A DNA stretch of 64,000 bases from Elusimicrobiota bacterium (GCA_016218575.1 JACRDN010000023.1:1-64000); one strand, 5' to 3'. Positions 18,127 through 25,766 are shown, counted from the stretch's first letter. Program-made: numbers and translations. The notes: generated by a model from the sequence alone, not told the origin.

Positions 18127-18566
18127 TCGGCCTCCACCTTGACCGGTTTGGAGCTCTTGGGCAAGAGCTTGACGGCATAGGGCTGGGTCAGGGATTGTGT
18201 GGCCAAGCCCTGCGGGCTTTCGACCTTGTAGCGGATCGCGGTTTCTCCGGGGCGTGAGACGGGCTCCAGGAACCTGATCCCATAGCCGCCCGTGTTCTTG
18301 AGCCCGAGGAACACGGCCACCGCGAATTGGCGGCTGAAGTCGGCCGGAGGGGCCGGGCGGCCAAGCTCCTTCCAGAGGCGCTCCCATTCTTCTTGAGTTT
18401 TAACGATTCGCTCGCCGGGTTTGGACACCTCGCAATAGCCGCCGTGCCATTCCATGTTTTTCTTCCCCTGAGGCTTGCGCGAGAGGGCCAAAAGAGGCGA
18501 TAGGGTCAAGAGCGCCAGCAGGATGCCCCAGAGCCGCGAGGCCGCCTTGGCCGGGCTCTTATCCAT
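18123..18566 (-). CDS. PrcB-like (protease complex subunit C-terminal domain) protein
   Basis: A 147-residue product with one N-terminal hydrophobic segment (about 11-29), then a domain like PrcB_C. It shows TQEEWERLWKELG, FAVAVFLGLKNTGGYGI and a closing LTQPYAVKLLPKS. PrcB stabilises the dentilisin-type PrtP protease in Treponema; here no such protease is adjacent. It overlaps tldD by 8 nt. The association with the TldD protease may be functional, but that is inference. Confidence 0.72.
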   Translation of the reverse strand: MDKSPAKAASRLWGILLALLTLSPLLALSRKPQGKKNMEWHGGYCEVSKPGERIVKTQEEWERLWKELGRPAPPADFSRQFAVAVFLGLKNTGGYGIRFLEPVSRPGETAIRYKVESPQGLATQSLTQPYAVKLLPKSSKPVKVEAE

Positions 18567-19947
18567 GCTGTCCGCCGATCAAAATCCTGGGAATGCGCAG
18601 CGTGGGCTGGGCGTCCGAGACCGGAACCCCCTGGCCGTCCTTTCCGCAGGTGCCGATGCCCCAGCCGATATCCCAGCCCACGCGGTCTATGGACTTTAAG
18701 ATCTCGGGGCCTATGCCCAGGAGGTTGGCGTCCCTCACCATGTGCTTGACGATCCCGTCCTCGACCCAGAAGCCCTCGTCCACCTCGAACACGAACTCCC
18801 CGGTGGCGGTGTTGACCTGTCCCCCGCCCATGCGGGTCACAAGTATCCCGGCCTTGAGGCTTTTCACGATCTCTCGCGGATCATCCTTGCCGGGCGCTAT
18901 GTAGAGGTTGGACATGCGCGGGATGGGCCGGCAGTGGAAGGACTCGCGCCGGCCGTGGCCGTTGGAGGGCTTGCCTTCCTTCATGGCGGTCACGCGGTCG
19001 TAAAGGTAATCCGTCAAAACGCCGTTTTTGACCAGGTAGGTGGACTTGGCCTCCAAGCCCTCGTCGTCGAACCTGAAGCTGCCGCGTTGGAAGGGCAAGG
19101 TGGGGTCGTCCACGACCGAGATGTTTTCGGGCGCTATGGCTTGTCCGACCTTTCCGCGGTACGCTGGGGAGGAGCCTTCCTGGACGTGGTCCACCTCCAG
19201 GGAATGCCCGATGGCCTCGTGGATGAAGGTGCCTCCGGCGGAGCTCGCGATCACGATGGGCATTTCCCCGGCCTCGGCCTTGGGCGCGTCGAGCTTGGCC
19301 AGGGCCCGGCGGGCGGCCTGGCGCGCCAAGCGCAGGGGGTTGGAGTCGAGGATGAGCTCGTAGCCCTTGAGGGCGCCCAGGATCTCGGTCCCGGTCTGGA
19401 GCACGCCGTTTTTCTCGGCCACCACGTTCACTGCCAGTATCACCGCAGTTCGCTTTTCCTTGCGAAAAAAGCCCTCGGAGCTGAGGATCGCGGTTTCCCT
19501 TTGGCGCTCCCCGTAGGAGAGGCTTACCTGCCTCAGATTTTGAAACTCAGAGCGCAGGGCCTGGTCCATGGATTTGAGCAGAGAAATCTTGCTCTCGAGG
19601 GGAATTCCCCCGGGATCGACCCGGATGGGGTGCTCGTAGGCCGACAAGACCCCGGTCGGGGCGCGGCCCTCGGGGGCCCGCGGGCCCAACAGCCCGCGCT
19701 TGAGCCTGGCCGCGGCTTGGGGGTCGAAGCTTTGAACGCTGCCCTGCCAGGTTTCGACCGACTGGCCCGCCCGCTTCAAAAAGCGCAGACCCATGCCGAA
19801 CTCGGAGCTCGAGCTCATATCCTCGATTCGGCGGTCCTCAAGGCGCACGGAAAGGCCCTGGGAGATCTCCACAAAGGCCTCGCCGTAGTCGGTTCCGCCC
19901 AGGATCGCGGCGTAGTCCTCGGGGCGCAGGTCCGGGAGCCTTCTCAC
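18559..19947 (-). CDS. tldD: TldD/PmbA-family metalloprotease
   Basis: A 462-residue product. TldD works with TldE/PmbA in peptide cleavage, including maturation of modified peptides and CcdA degradation. The zinc motif HEAIGHSLEVD is at 243-253 (His243, Glu244, His248). The region NRSxxGxxF-like SNGHGRRESFHCRPI and the C-terminal TCGKDGQGVPV are family-typical. The start is GTG at 19947, overlapping the histidine kinase stop as GTGA. The TldE partner, which lacks the zinc motif, is not in this window. Confidence 0.92.
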   Translation of the reverse strand: MRRLPDLRPEDYAAILGGTDYGEAFVEISQGLSVRLEDRRIEDMSSSSEFGMGLRFLKRAGQSVETWQGSVQSFDPQAAARLKRGLLGPRAPEGRAPTGVLSAYEHPIRVDPGGIPLESKISLLKSMDQALRSEFQNLRQVSLSYGERQRETAILSSEGFFRKEKRTAVILAVNVVAEKNGVLQTGTEILGALKGYELILDSNPLRLARQAARRALAKLDAPKAEAGEMPIVIASSAGGTFIHEAIGHSLEVDHVQEGSSPAYRGKVGQAIAPENISVVDDPTLPFQRGSFRFDDEGLEAKSTYLVKNGVLTDYLYDRVTAMKEGKPSNGHGRRESFHCRPIPRMSNLYIAPGKDDPREIVKSLKAGILVTRMGGGQVNTATGEFVFEVDEGFWVEDGIVKHMVRDANLLGIGPEILKSIDRVGWDIGWGIGTCGKDGQGVPVSDAQPTLRIPRILIGGQHG

Positions 19948-21524
19948 GGCGTCCCGCCGTCCCGGCGGCGCGGCAGGATCACGGTCACGGTCGTGCCTTC
20001 TTGGAGCTTGGACTTGAGCTCGACCCGGCCCCCATGCCCCTCCACGATTTTCTTCACGTAGGGAAGCCCTAGGCCCCAGCCCTCCACTTGTCCGGTGAAG
20101 GAGTCCTCAATCTGGTGGAAGCGGCTGAAAATCTTGTCCTGTTCCTCCGGCGGGATGCCGGGGCCCAGGTCCTTGACGCGGAGATAAACCTCGTTGGCGC
20201 CGCCCTCGAGCCAAAGGGCCACCTTCTTCTCTATTTTGGGATCGAACTTGACGGCGTTCTCGACCAGGCTCTTGACCACTTCCTTGAGTTGGACCGCGTC
20301 TCCGGTGACCTCGTGAGAGCCGCCGGGTTCCCAGAGCACCGTGGCCTTGCGTGAGGCGAGCCAGGCCTTCATGCTTTTTAGGGCCTCGTCCACCACCGCG
20401 TCCAGGCGACAGGGGCCGGCCTCCATGGAGTCCTCGGGGTTGGCCAAGATCGTGTAGCGCAGGAGCTTGTCCACGAGATCGGCCAATTTATGGCCTTGGG
20501 TCGTGATGGCCTGAAGGGCCTTCCTCTCGATGTCCGAGCGCTGGCCCGCCTTGAACTCCTCCTTCAATATCTCGGCGTAGCCCATGACCGAGGAGAGGGG
20601 GGTCTTGAGCTTGTGCGAGATAAGGGAGAGGAAGGTGCGCTTGAGCCGCTCCTTGCGCCATTCCTCTGTCTGGTCCCGGAACACGCAGAGCCAGCCCGCC
20701 AGGGGCTCTTCCCCGGCCTTGCGCTCGAGGTTGAGATGTATGCGGGTGGCCTTTCCCGCGAGGAAGAGCTTTTTTGGCTGCTCGCGGGAGGCAGTGAAGT
20801 CGAAGGCGTCCGCCTGGCTCGTCATGATCTCGCTCCAGGAGGGAGCGACGGTCATGCCCGAGGTGGCCTCGTCGAGGGTCTTGGGCTCCGTGCCAACGCC
20901 CATGTATTTCTTGGCCGCGGGGTTGGCCATGAGGATCGCGCCGGCTTGGTCGGTGAGGACCGCCCCGTCCTGCATTTGGGCGAAAATAGTGTCCAGCCTG
21001 AATTTCTCCTCCTTCAAGGAGGAAAAGAGCCGGGCGTTCTCGATGGCGATGCTGGCCTGCGAGGCGAAGGCCTCGAAGGTCTTGAGGTCCTCGGCCGTGA
21101 AGGTTCCTTCGCGCTTGTTGATGGCCTCCACGACGCCGATGATCTTGCCCTTGAGTATCATGGGCGCGGCCAGGATCGAGCGGGTGTGAAATCCCGTGCT
21201 GCTGTCCACCGCGGAGGACCAGCGCGGATCGGCGTGGACGTCGTTGATGATGGAGGGTTCGCGCATTTTAGCCACGTGCCCGGCCACGCCCTGCCCGAGT
21301 TTGAGGCGCAGGCCCGAGGTGCGCTCCCCCAGCCCCAGGGCCACGTGGAAATAAAGCTCTTGGGTTTGCTCGTCTAGAAGCAGGACGGAGGCGCTCTCGG
21401 CCCCGACCACTCGGGCGGCGAGCACCAGGACGGTCTCCAGGAGCTCGCCCACGTCCAGCTTGGAGGACAAAAGCCGGCCGATCTCGATGAGCAGCTCCAA
21501 AGTCTCGGCTTGGGAGGAGGCCAT
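19944..21524 (-). CDS. GAF-PAS sensor histidine kinase
   Basis: The 526-residue kinase has no transmembrane segment, so it senses in the cytoplasm. A GAF domain covers about 10-165 and a PAS-like domain about 172-285. HisKA carries the phospho-His304 (SHKLKTPL). The ATPase domain at about 400-520 has the N box (VENAVKF), G1 (DLGPGIP) and G2 (GWGLGLPYVKKIV). It heads a five-gene overlapping operon with tldD and prcB-like genes. No response regulator is adjacent. A TATCAT box ends 11 nt before the ATG. Confidence 0.93.
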   Translation of the reverse strand: MASSQAETLELLIEIGRLLSSKLDVGELLETVLVLAARVVGAESASVLLLDEQTQELYFHVALGLGERTSGLRLKLGQGVAGHVAKMREPSIINDVHADPRWSSAVDSSTGFHTRSILAAPMILKGKIIGVVEAINKREGTFTAEDLKTFEAFASQASIAIENARLFSSLKEEKFRLDTIFAQMQDGAVLTDQAGAILMANPAAKKYMGVGTEPKTLDEATSGMTVAPSWSEIMTSQADAFDFTASREQPKKLFLAGKATRIHLNLERKAGEEPLAGWLCVFRDQTEEWRKERLKRTFLSLISHKLKTPLSSVMGYAEILKEEFKAGQRSDIERKALQAITTQGHKLADLVDKLLRYTILANPEDSMEAGPCRLDAVVDEALKSMKAWLASRKATVLWEPGGSHEVTGDAVQLKEVVKSLVENAVKFDPKIEKKVALWLEGGANEVYLRVKDLGPGIPPEEQDKIFSRFHQIEDSFTGQVEGWGLGLPYVKKIVEGHGGRVELKSKLQEGTTVTVILPRRRDGGTP

Positions 21525-21535
21525 TTTACAACCAT

Positions 21536-21541
21536 ATGATA
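21536..21541 (-). promoter_or_regulatory. -10-like TATCAT box for the kinase/tldD operon
   Basis: On the minus strand TATCAT ends 11 nt before the ATG at 21524. The sequence between lacks a Shine-Dalgarno. Confidence 0.4.
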
Positions 21542-21574
21542 CAATAACGGAAACAAAGCAAGCCCATAAGACAT

Positions 21575-21595
21575 AGCCTCCCCCGCGGGGAGGCT
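21575..21595. repeat. Perfect hairpin just upstream of tRNA-Ser
   Basis: AGCCTCCCC / GGGGAGGCT form a 9-bp stem with a 3-nt loop, ending 8 nt before the tRNA. No T-tract follows on either strand, so a terminator is doubtful. It may be a 5' leader structure of the tRNA precursor. Confidence 0.5.
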
Positions 21596-21603
21596 GATTA
21601 CGA

Positions 21604-21691
21604 GGAGGGATGGGTGAGCGGTTGAAACCGAGCGTCTTGAAAACGCTTAGAGGTCAAAAGCCTCTCGGGGGTTCGAATCCCTCTCCCTCCG
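21604..21691 (+). tRNA. tRNA-Ser(UGA)
   Basis: Type II cloverleaf of 88 nt. The acceptor GGAGGGA (21604-21610) pairs with TCCCTCC (21684-21690), and the discriminator is G. The anticodon stem AGCGT/ACGCT holds loop CTTGAAA with anticodon TGA at 21638-21640. The long variable arm (AGAGG/CCTCT) and GTTCGAATC T-loop are typical of serine tRNAs. CCA is not encoded. The gene reads UCA, and UCG/UCU by wobble depending on modification. Confidence 0.96.
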
Positions 21692-21704
21692 CATCTATTT
21701 CAGG

Positions 21705-22445
21705 CTAGGGGTGCGGCCGGCGGAAATCTTCGTACGAATCCATCGCCTGGTTCAGGGCTTTTAGCTCCGCCTTGGCCGATTCCAGGCGCAGTCGAGCCTG
21801 GTCAATCGCTCCTTGGCGAGCGTACTGGAGAGCTATTCGGACGTCCCTGCCGATCTCCGACGGCAGGTCTTCCATGAAGAAAGAGGTCCCGCCTGTCTTC
21901 AGGTGGACCGTCACCTCGATGGTCTTGAAGGGTTCTGCGTAGTAGTCCGCCAGGCGCAGGTAGCGCGCTTGCGCGGGCAGGACCTTGGTTCGAGCGAACT
22001 GAGCGATTTGCGCGAGGACACCCTTCCTGGATCCTCCCTTCTTATACTTCCCCATGTAAATTGAAACGTAATCGAGCAGTTTCCTGGCCGAGGCCAGGTC
22101 GTCCTTGGCCGCGCTGATGTCGAGGTCCAGCGCTCGGGCTTCGGCCCGGGAAAGATGCTTTTTGACGCCTTCCAGGACCGCGGCGGGTTTGACGAAGCCG
22201 GGGACGTACTCCGTGGTCTCCAATACGCTCAAGATGGATTCCGTGAAATCCTCGCCGAAATCCCCGCTGAGAGCCCGGTAGCGGCCTTGGGCTTGGGCCA
22301 GGCGCGCCTTCAGCGTCGACGTCCTGTGCAGAACCGCCTGTTTGAGGCCTTCTTGCGCGGCGCCGGCCAAGGGCGACTCTTGGGCCCCTGACCGGGCCGC
22401 GGCGAAGGCTAGCGAGATCAGAATAAATATCCTTGTTTTCCGCAT
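21705..22445 (-). CDS. Hypothetical exported helical protein
   Basis: A 246-residue product with a signal peptide (RIFILISLAFAAARSGAQ). Two predicted helical regions (about 30-130 and 205-240) flank a beta-like stretch (FKTIEVTVHLKTGGTSFFME). No family was recognised. The ATG overlaps the upstream gene stop as ATGA, so the two form a small two-gene unit. Its 3' end is 13 nt from the convergent tRNA gene. Confidence 0.7.
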   Translation of the reverse strand: MRKTRIFILISLAFAAARSGAQESPLAGAAQEGLKQAVLHRTSTLKARLAQAQGRYRALSGDFGEDFTESILSVLETTEYVPGFVKPAAVLEGVKKHLSRAEARALDLDISAAKDDLASARKLLDYVSIYMGKYKKGGSRKGVLAQIAQFARTKVLPAQARYLRLADYYAEPFKTIEVTVHLKTGGTSFFMEDLPSEIGRDVRIALQYARQGAIDQARLRLESAKAELKALNQAMDSYEDFRRPHP

Positions 22446-22882
22446 CAGTACACCTTGGGTCCGGGCGAGCCGTACACTTTCCCGCGACCGCCTTGGTCTT
22501 GGCGTTTGGGAACCAGCCGTATCTGGAATCTATCCATGTCTTCGTTGAGCGTGTTAATAATATCTAGTGCTTTATCCATTTCTTTTTTGTAAGACGTAAC
22601 GTCGCCGGATTCAGCTCCAAATCGAGCCCATTTCAACCGATTATATGCAGTGTTTAAGAGAGTACGCCAGTCAGCGCTAGAGGTAAATTCCTCTCCATAT
22701 TTTTGCTTTAGTTCTAAATGTCGATCCTGGGTGTTCCTGAGCTTGCTTTGCTTGAACCACTCGATTCTCTCCAGCATGATTTCCTTGCGCTTTTGCGCGA
22801 ACTTGGCCGAGAGGTCTTCCTGGGCCGTGGCGGGGGAGAATGTTCCGGCGAGCAAAGTGAAGGCCAGCATGATCTTTTTCAT
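22445..22882 (-). CDS. Hypothetical small exported protein
   Basis: A 145-residue product with a signal peptide (KKIMLAFTLLAGTFSPATAQ) and a charged helical body (KFAQKRKEIMLERIEWFKQ). The end is Gly/Lys/Pro-rich and disordered. I choose the ATG at 22882, which has GAGGTGA in front of it. An in-frame ATG at 22903 is also possible: it lies 6 nt after a TACACT -10-like box, as expected of a leaderless start here, and would add 7 residues. The promoter resembles the one at 25516-25583. No family was recognised. Confidence 0.68.
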   Translation of the reverse strand: MKKIMLAFTLLAGTFSPATAQEDLSAKFAQKRKEIMLERIEWFKQSKLRNTQDRHLELKQKYGEEFTSSADWRTLLNTAYNRLKWARFGAESGDVTSYKKEMDKALDIINTLNEDMDRFQIRLVPKRQDQGGRGKVYGSPGPKVY

Positions 22883-22909
22883 GGTCACCTCGATATGGGG
22901 CATGGTTCA

Positions 22910-22976
22910 AGTGTAGGGCTCCCGCCCAGCCCGCGCGAGGGCCTGTAGGGCCCGCGGCAGATAGGTCTAAAGGCCC
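22910..22976 (-). promoter_or_regulatory. Shared promoter module, copy A (GGGCC block plus TACACT)
   Basis: Reading the minus strand from 22976, GGGCC-TTTA-GA-CCTA is followed by a GGGCCCTACAGGCCCT block. TACACT follows at 22915-22910, 61 bp from the first G and 6 nt before the ATG at 22903. Copy B at 25516-25583 has the same blocks, order and spacing. Sequence 22977-23038 shows nothing else recognisable. Confidence 0.55.
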
Positions 22977-23038
22977 ATATTGGAGCTCTTGGGCAAAGGC
23001 CTTGCGCGAGTCGTCCACCTCGCGCAGAAGGGCACGGA

Positions 23039-23347
23039 TTAGGAGCCCAACAGTGTCTCTTTGGCGCTCTTGGAAAGGGCCTTGATCTTGGCTTCCCGCA
23101 CCAGGGCCTGGGAGCGCGTCAGTCCCGGCTCGCAGCGCACCAAGGCCAGGGGCCCGCGCGAGCGGGTGTAGGCCGCACCCCGCCCCTTGGAGTGCTGGCC
23201 CAGGCGCGCCTCGACGTTCTTGGCGATGCCCGTGTAGAGGCTGCCGTCGCCGCAGCGCAGCATGTACACCGACCAATCGGCGGGCTCGCGCTTTTGGCGC
23301 GCGCCATCGCGCTCGGCCATAAGCATGCGCTTGTACTTTTTATGCAC
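23039..23347 (-). CDS. GIY-YIG nuclease-superfamily protein (UPF0213-like)
   Basis: A 102-residue product with a single GIY-YIG module: WSVYMLRCGDGSLYTGIAKN carries the VYxLxC...YTGI core. It is followed by VEARLGQHSKGRGAAYTR, with the Arg and His expected, and by a Glu in the final helix. UPF0213/YhbQ proteins are stand-alone modules of uncertain role, possibly DNA repair. The start is GTG at 23347; a TAGAAT box ends 5 nt before it. It is divergent from the exported nuclease-like gene. Confidence 0.85.
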   Translation of the reverse strand: MHKKYKRMLMAERDGARQKREPADWSVYMLRCGDGSLYTGIAKNVEARLGQHSKGRGAAYTRSRGPLALVRCEPGLTRSQALVREAKIKALSKSAKETLLGS

Positions 23348-23352
23348 GGCTA

Positions 23353-23365
23353 ATTCTACTAGAAT
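23353..23365. promoter_or_regulatory. Symmetric bidirectional -10 element
   Basis: ATTCTA-C-TAGAAT is a perfect palindrome that provides TAGAAT on both strands. The plus copy (23360-23365) ends 6 nt before the ATG at 23372. The minus copy (23358-23353) ends 5 nt before the GTG at 23347. The intergenic space is 24 bp. Confidence 0.55.
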
Positions 23366-23371
23366 ACAGGA

Positions 23372-24190
23372 ATGAAAATCGCCCAGCTCGTCTTGTCCGC
23401 GCTCGCCTTGTCGGCCTCCGTAGCCCTAGCCGAGGAAAGCAAGCCATACTTCCGGTCGGCCTACCGTTCCAAGGAGGCGCATTGCGCGTCCTGGGGCGTG
23501 GAGCGCTTCAGCCGCGGCATAGACTACGGTCTTTTCGTTGGAGCCCAAGGCGCGGTGGGTCATGGCTTCACATACGAGATCCCATTGTCGCGCGCCGAGG
23601 GGGACGTCCTATGGTGCGCCTTGAACCCCGAGGTCGCGGGCCACAATCATGTGGACTGCAAGGACGTGGCCGGGGCTCCCGCTGGCCGGCCTTTCGCGGC
23701 TTTCGAAGGCAAGCCCGCGGTCTCGCCGGACCGCTTCCCTAATATGGAGAAGGAGCTTGAAACCCACCTGGCCTGGATCAAAGAGGAGGCCGAGCTGCGA
23801 GGGGGAGACGACTTCGGCAGGATGGGGACTAGTCTCGAATTCCTGGTCCCGCATTACTTGCAAATCGAGCGAGGGCTTTATCCCGACGCCGAGTACGCGG
23901 TCGAGGGAGGCGTCGAGTACCGCGAGAGCGCCCAGGGCCGCACCTTGGGAGAGCTCGACATTTTGGTCTACCGCAGGAAGGACTGCGCGGTCGCGGCCGT
24001 GGGCGAGGTGAAATTCTCGGGCCCCGCCGGCATGGAGCGCGCCTTGAAGAAGGCCAAGGAGCAGATCCAGCGCTTCAAGGCTTTCCTCGACCCGTACCTC
24101 AAGTCCAAGCTAGACGTCCGCCTTCCGGAGCGAGTCCAATATATTTTTGGCGAAGGCGGAGAGCGAGGGATCGCGGGCGCCCATCACTAG
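23372..24190 (+). CDS. Exported protein with a PD-(D/E)XK nuclease-like motif
   Basis: A 272-residue product with a clear signal peptide (QLVLSALALSASVALAEE). Residues 194-214 read GELDILVY...GEVKF, with Asp196, Glu212 and Lys214 spaced like the D...ExK core of PD-(D/E)XK nucleases. A conserved upstream Glu could be in the helix around 126-142. The remainder was not recognised. If it is a nuclease it would act outside the cytoplasm. Its last 81 nt overlap the convergent MurC-family gene, so the C-terminus may have grown by read-through into antisense sequence. Confidence 0.72.
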   Translation: MKIAQLVLSALALSASVALAEESKPYFRSAYRSKEAHCASWGVERFSRGIDYGLFVGAQGAVGHGFTYEIPLSRAEGDVLWCALNPEVAGHNHVDCKDVAGAPAGRPFAAFEGKPAVSPDRFPNMEKELETHLAWIKEEAELRGGDDFGRMGTSLEFLVPHYLQIERGLYPDAEYAVEGGVEYRESAQGRTLGELDILVYRRKDCAVAAVGEVKFSGPAGMERALKKAKEQIQRFKAFLDPYLKSKLDVRLPERVQYIFGEGGERGIAGAHH

Positions 24191-25468
24191 GACTAGGTCC
24201 CCGGTCTTCAAGGACTTGATGAGCTCGGGGATTATCGCCTCGCGCGACTCGAGAAAGCGCGCGTCCTTGCCCCGCTCCGACAGGGCCAAAGCGAAATCCT
24301 TGGCCGATATCGTTTTCTGGGCCGTGCCCCCGGCGTAATATATCTCGGGCAGCCACAGGACATCCCTGGCCCCGAGGCCCGCGGAAAGGGCCTCGATGAG
24401 CTCGCTCTTCATGAACCGCGCCGGAGTAAAGCCATGCAGCTGGAATATCGCGTGGACTCTGCGCGCCCTCAGGTGCGCGGCGGAAAGCGCGGCGGAGAGC
24501 TTGGCCGGGTTGTGCGCGAAATCGTCCACCACTTCGACCCCCTTGGCCGTTCCCAGGGATTGGAAGCGCCGGGCCACGCCTTGGAAGCGGGAGAGGCCCA
24601 AGGCCGCCTGACCGGGCTCGACTCCGGCCATTTTGCAGGCAGCGATCGCGGCCACGGCGTTTTCCAGGTTGTGCCGGCCGGGGACCGGTAGAGTGAAGTC
24701 GATTCCCGAGAGCCTGAAGCGGACTTTGTCCGGCTCCAGGAAAACGCTCTCGGGCTTGATCTCTCCGTCCTCGAGGCCGAAGGAAAGCTCCGGGTGCTCG
24801 AAGGCCGCAAGCCGGGACAAGGATCGCTCCACGGCGAAAATGGCGCAGTTGCGGCGGAAGGCCGAGAAAATCTCGAGGAGCTCGGCTTCGTCCTTGTGGT
24901 CTTTGCTGAGGTTGAGGAGAACTCCGAGCCAGGGCTTGTAGCGGGTGAGGCTTGCGTCTGACTCATCGGCTTCGATCACCAGGAGGTCGGAGGCGCCACG
25001 GTGGGCGTTTCCGAAAAAACCCTTGTTCTTGAGCGCAAGGAGCGCCCCCCCGGTGATGACGGAAGGAGACTTCCCTGCGGCCTCCAGGATCTCGTAAATC
25101 ATGGCGACCACCGTGGATTTTCCGCTGGTGCCGGCCACGGCCACGGTCTTGAACTGAGACACGTAGGAGGCCAGGAGGTCGGCCCGGTGGAGGATTCCCA
25201 GGCCCAGGGCCTTGGCGCGCTCAAGGTCCGGGTTGCCCGCCTCCACGGCGCTCGAGGCCACCACCGCGTCGGGCCCGAGCTCCGGGCCTTGCCCGTCTTG
25301 GGGCAGGATTTCGATCCCCAGCGCCTCGAGCTTGGAGCGCAGCTCCGCGGCCTCTCCCCGGTCGAAGGCGCGGTCGGAGCCGGTCGCGGCCCCGCCCCCC
25401 ATGGTGTGGAACTGGGCCAAGGCGCTCACCCCGGAGCCGGCCGCGCCCACGAAATGCAATTTTCGCAC
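24110..25468 (-). CDS. Mur ligase, MurC/Mpl family
   Basis: A 452-residue ligase with the three Mur domains. N-terminal HFVGAAGSGVSALA binds the UDP group. The ATP loop is GTSGKST at 113-119, where MurC and Mpl usually have GTHGKTT. DESDAS and LLNLSKDHKDE follow, and the C-terminal domain starts near GRHNLENAVAAI. The likely reaction is ATP-driven addition of L-Ala (MurC) or a tripeptide (Mpl) to UDP-MurNAc. The isolated gene position and loop change favour Mpl or a divergent paralogue over the housekeeping MurC. It starts with GTG at 25468; TAGTAT ends 7 nt before it. Confidence 0.85.
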   Translation of the reverse strand: MRKLHFVGAAGSGVSALAQFHTMGGGAATGSDRAFDRGEAAELRSKLEALGIEILPQDGQGPELGPDAVVASSAVEAGNPDLERAKALGLGILHRADLLASYVSQFKTVAVAGTSGKSTVVAMIYEILEAAGKSPSVITGGALLALKNKGFFGNAHRGASDLLVIEADESDASLTRYKPWLGVLLNLSKDHKDEAELLEIFSAFRRNCAIFAVERSLSRLAAFEHPELSFGLEDGEIKPESVFLEPDKVRFRLSGIDFTLPVPGRHNLENAVAAIAACKMAGVEPGQAALGLSRFQGVARRFQSLGTAKGVEVVDDFAHNPAKLSAALSAAHLRARRVHAIFQLHGFTPARFMKSELIEALSAGLGARDVLWLPEIYYAGGTAQKTISAKDFALALSERGKDARFLESREAIIPELIKSLKTGDLVLVMGARDPSLSAFAKNILDSLRKADV

Positions 25469-25475
25469 CGCCTAG

Positions 25476-25481
25476 ATACTA
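25476..25481 (-). promoter_or_regulatory. -10-like TAGTAT box for the Mur ligase gene
   Basis: The minus-strand TAGTAT ends 7 nt before the GTG at 25468. A GGCGG follows, but too close to act as a standard Shine-Dalgarno. Confidence 0.35.
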
Positions 25482-25515
25482 TGAAAATTCGAGGACGCGG
25501 GCACGAAATCGCCGT

Positions 25516-25583
25516 GGGCCTTTTGGCCTACGGAGGGCCTGGGCCATAAGGCCCTGTCAGGGGGGCGTCAAGGTCCCTACACT
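25516..25583 (+). promoter_or_regulatory. Shared promoter module, copy B (GGGCC block plus TACACT)
   Basis: GGGCC-TTTT-GG-CCTA starts at 25516. A GGGCCATAAGGCCCT block follows, and TACACT is at 25578-25583. The distance from first G to TACACT is 62 bp, against 61 in copy A. TACACT is 6 nt before an ATG at 25590, exactly as in copy A. Confidence 0.55.
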
Positions 25584-25604
25584 GGGGAGATGGAGGAGAA
25601 TGGC

Positions 25605-25766
25605 ATGAGTCAGAACGAATTCTCGCAAGCCGAACGGCTGAGGACCCGCATCAGCCAACTGGAAGCCCGGGTGAAGAGCTTGGAGCTCCAGATCAGTGCC
25701 GCCAACCAGGGCGACTGTCGGGGGCGGCTTGCCGCCGAGCTCAATCTGGAGGTCCGCCGCAATTAG
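25605..25766 (+). CDS. Small coiled-coil protein (53 aa)
   Basis: Reads MSQNEFSQAERLRTRISQLE and continues as a heptad-like helix to residue about 35 (LEARVKSLELQISA), then a short basic tail. The ATG at 25605 has GGAGGAGA 6 nt upstream. An in-frame ATG at 25590 lies 6 nt after TACACT and would add 5 residues. There is no signal peptide. It may be a small dimeric cytoplasmic protein. Its function is unknown. Confidence 0.6.
   Translation: MSQNEFSQAERLRTRISQLEARVKSLELQISAANQGDCRGRLAAELNLEVRRN

Noticed and set aside
22904-23038. Possible small RNA between the small exported gene and the GIY-YIG gene
   Set aside because: Strong G/C stems are present, but they are better explained by the GGGCC promoter module; no terminator was seen.
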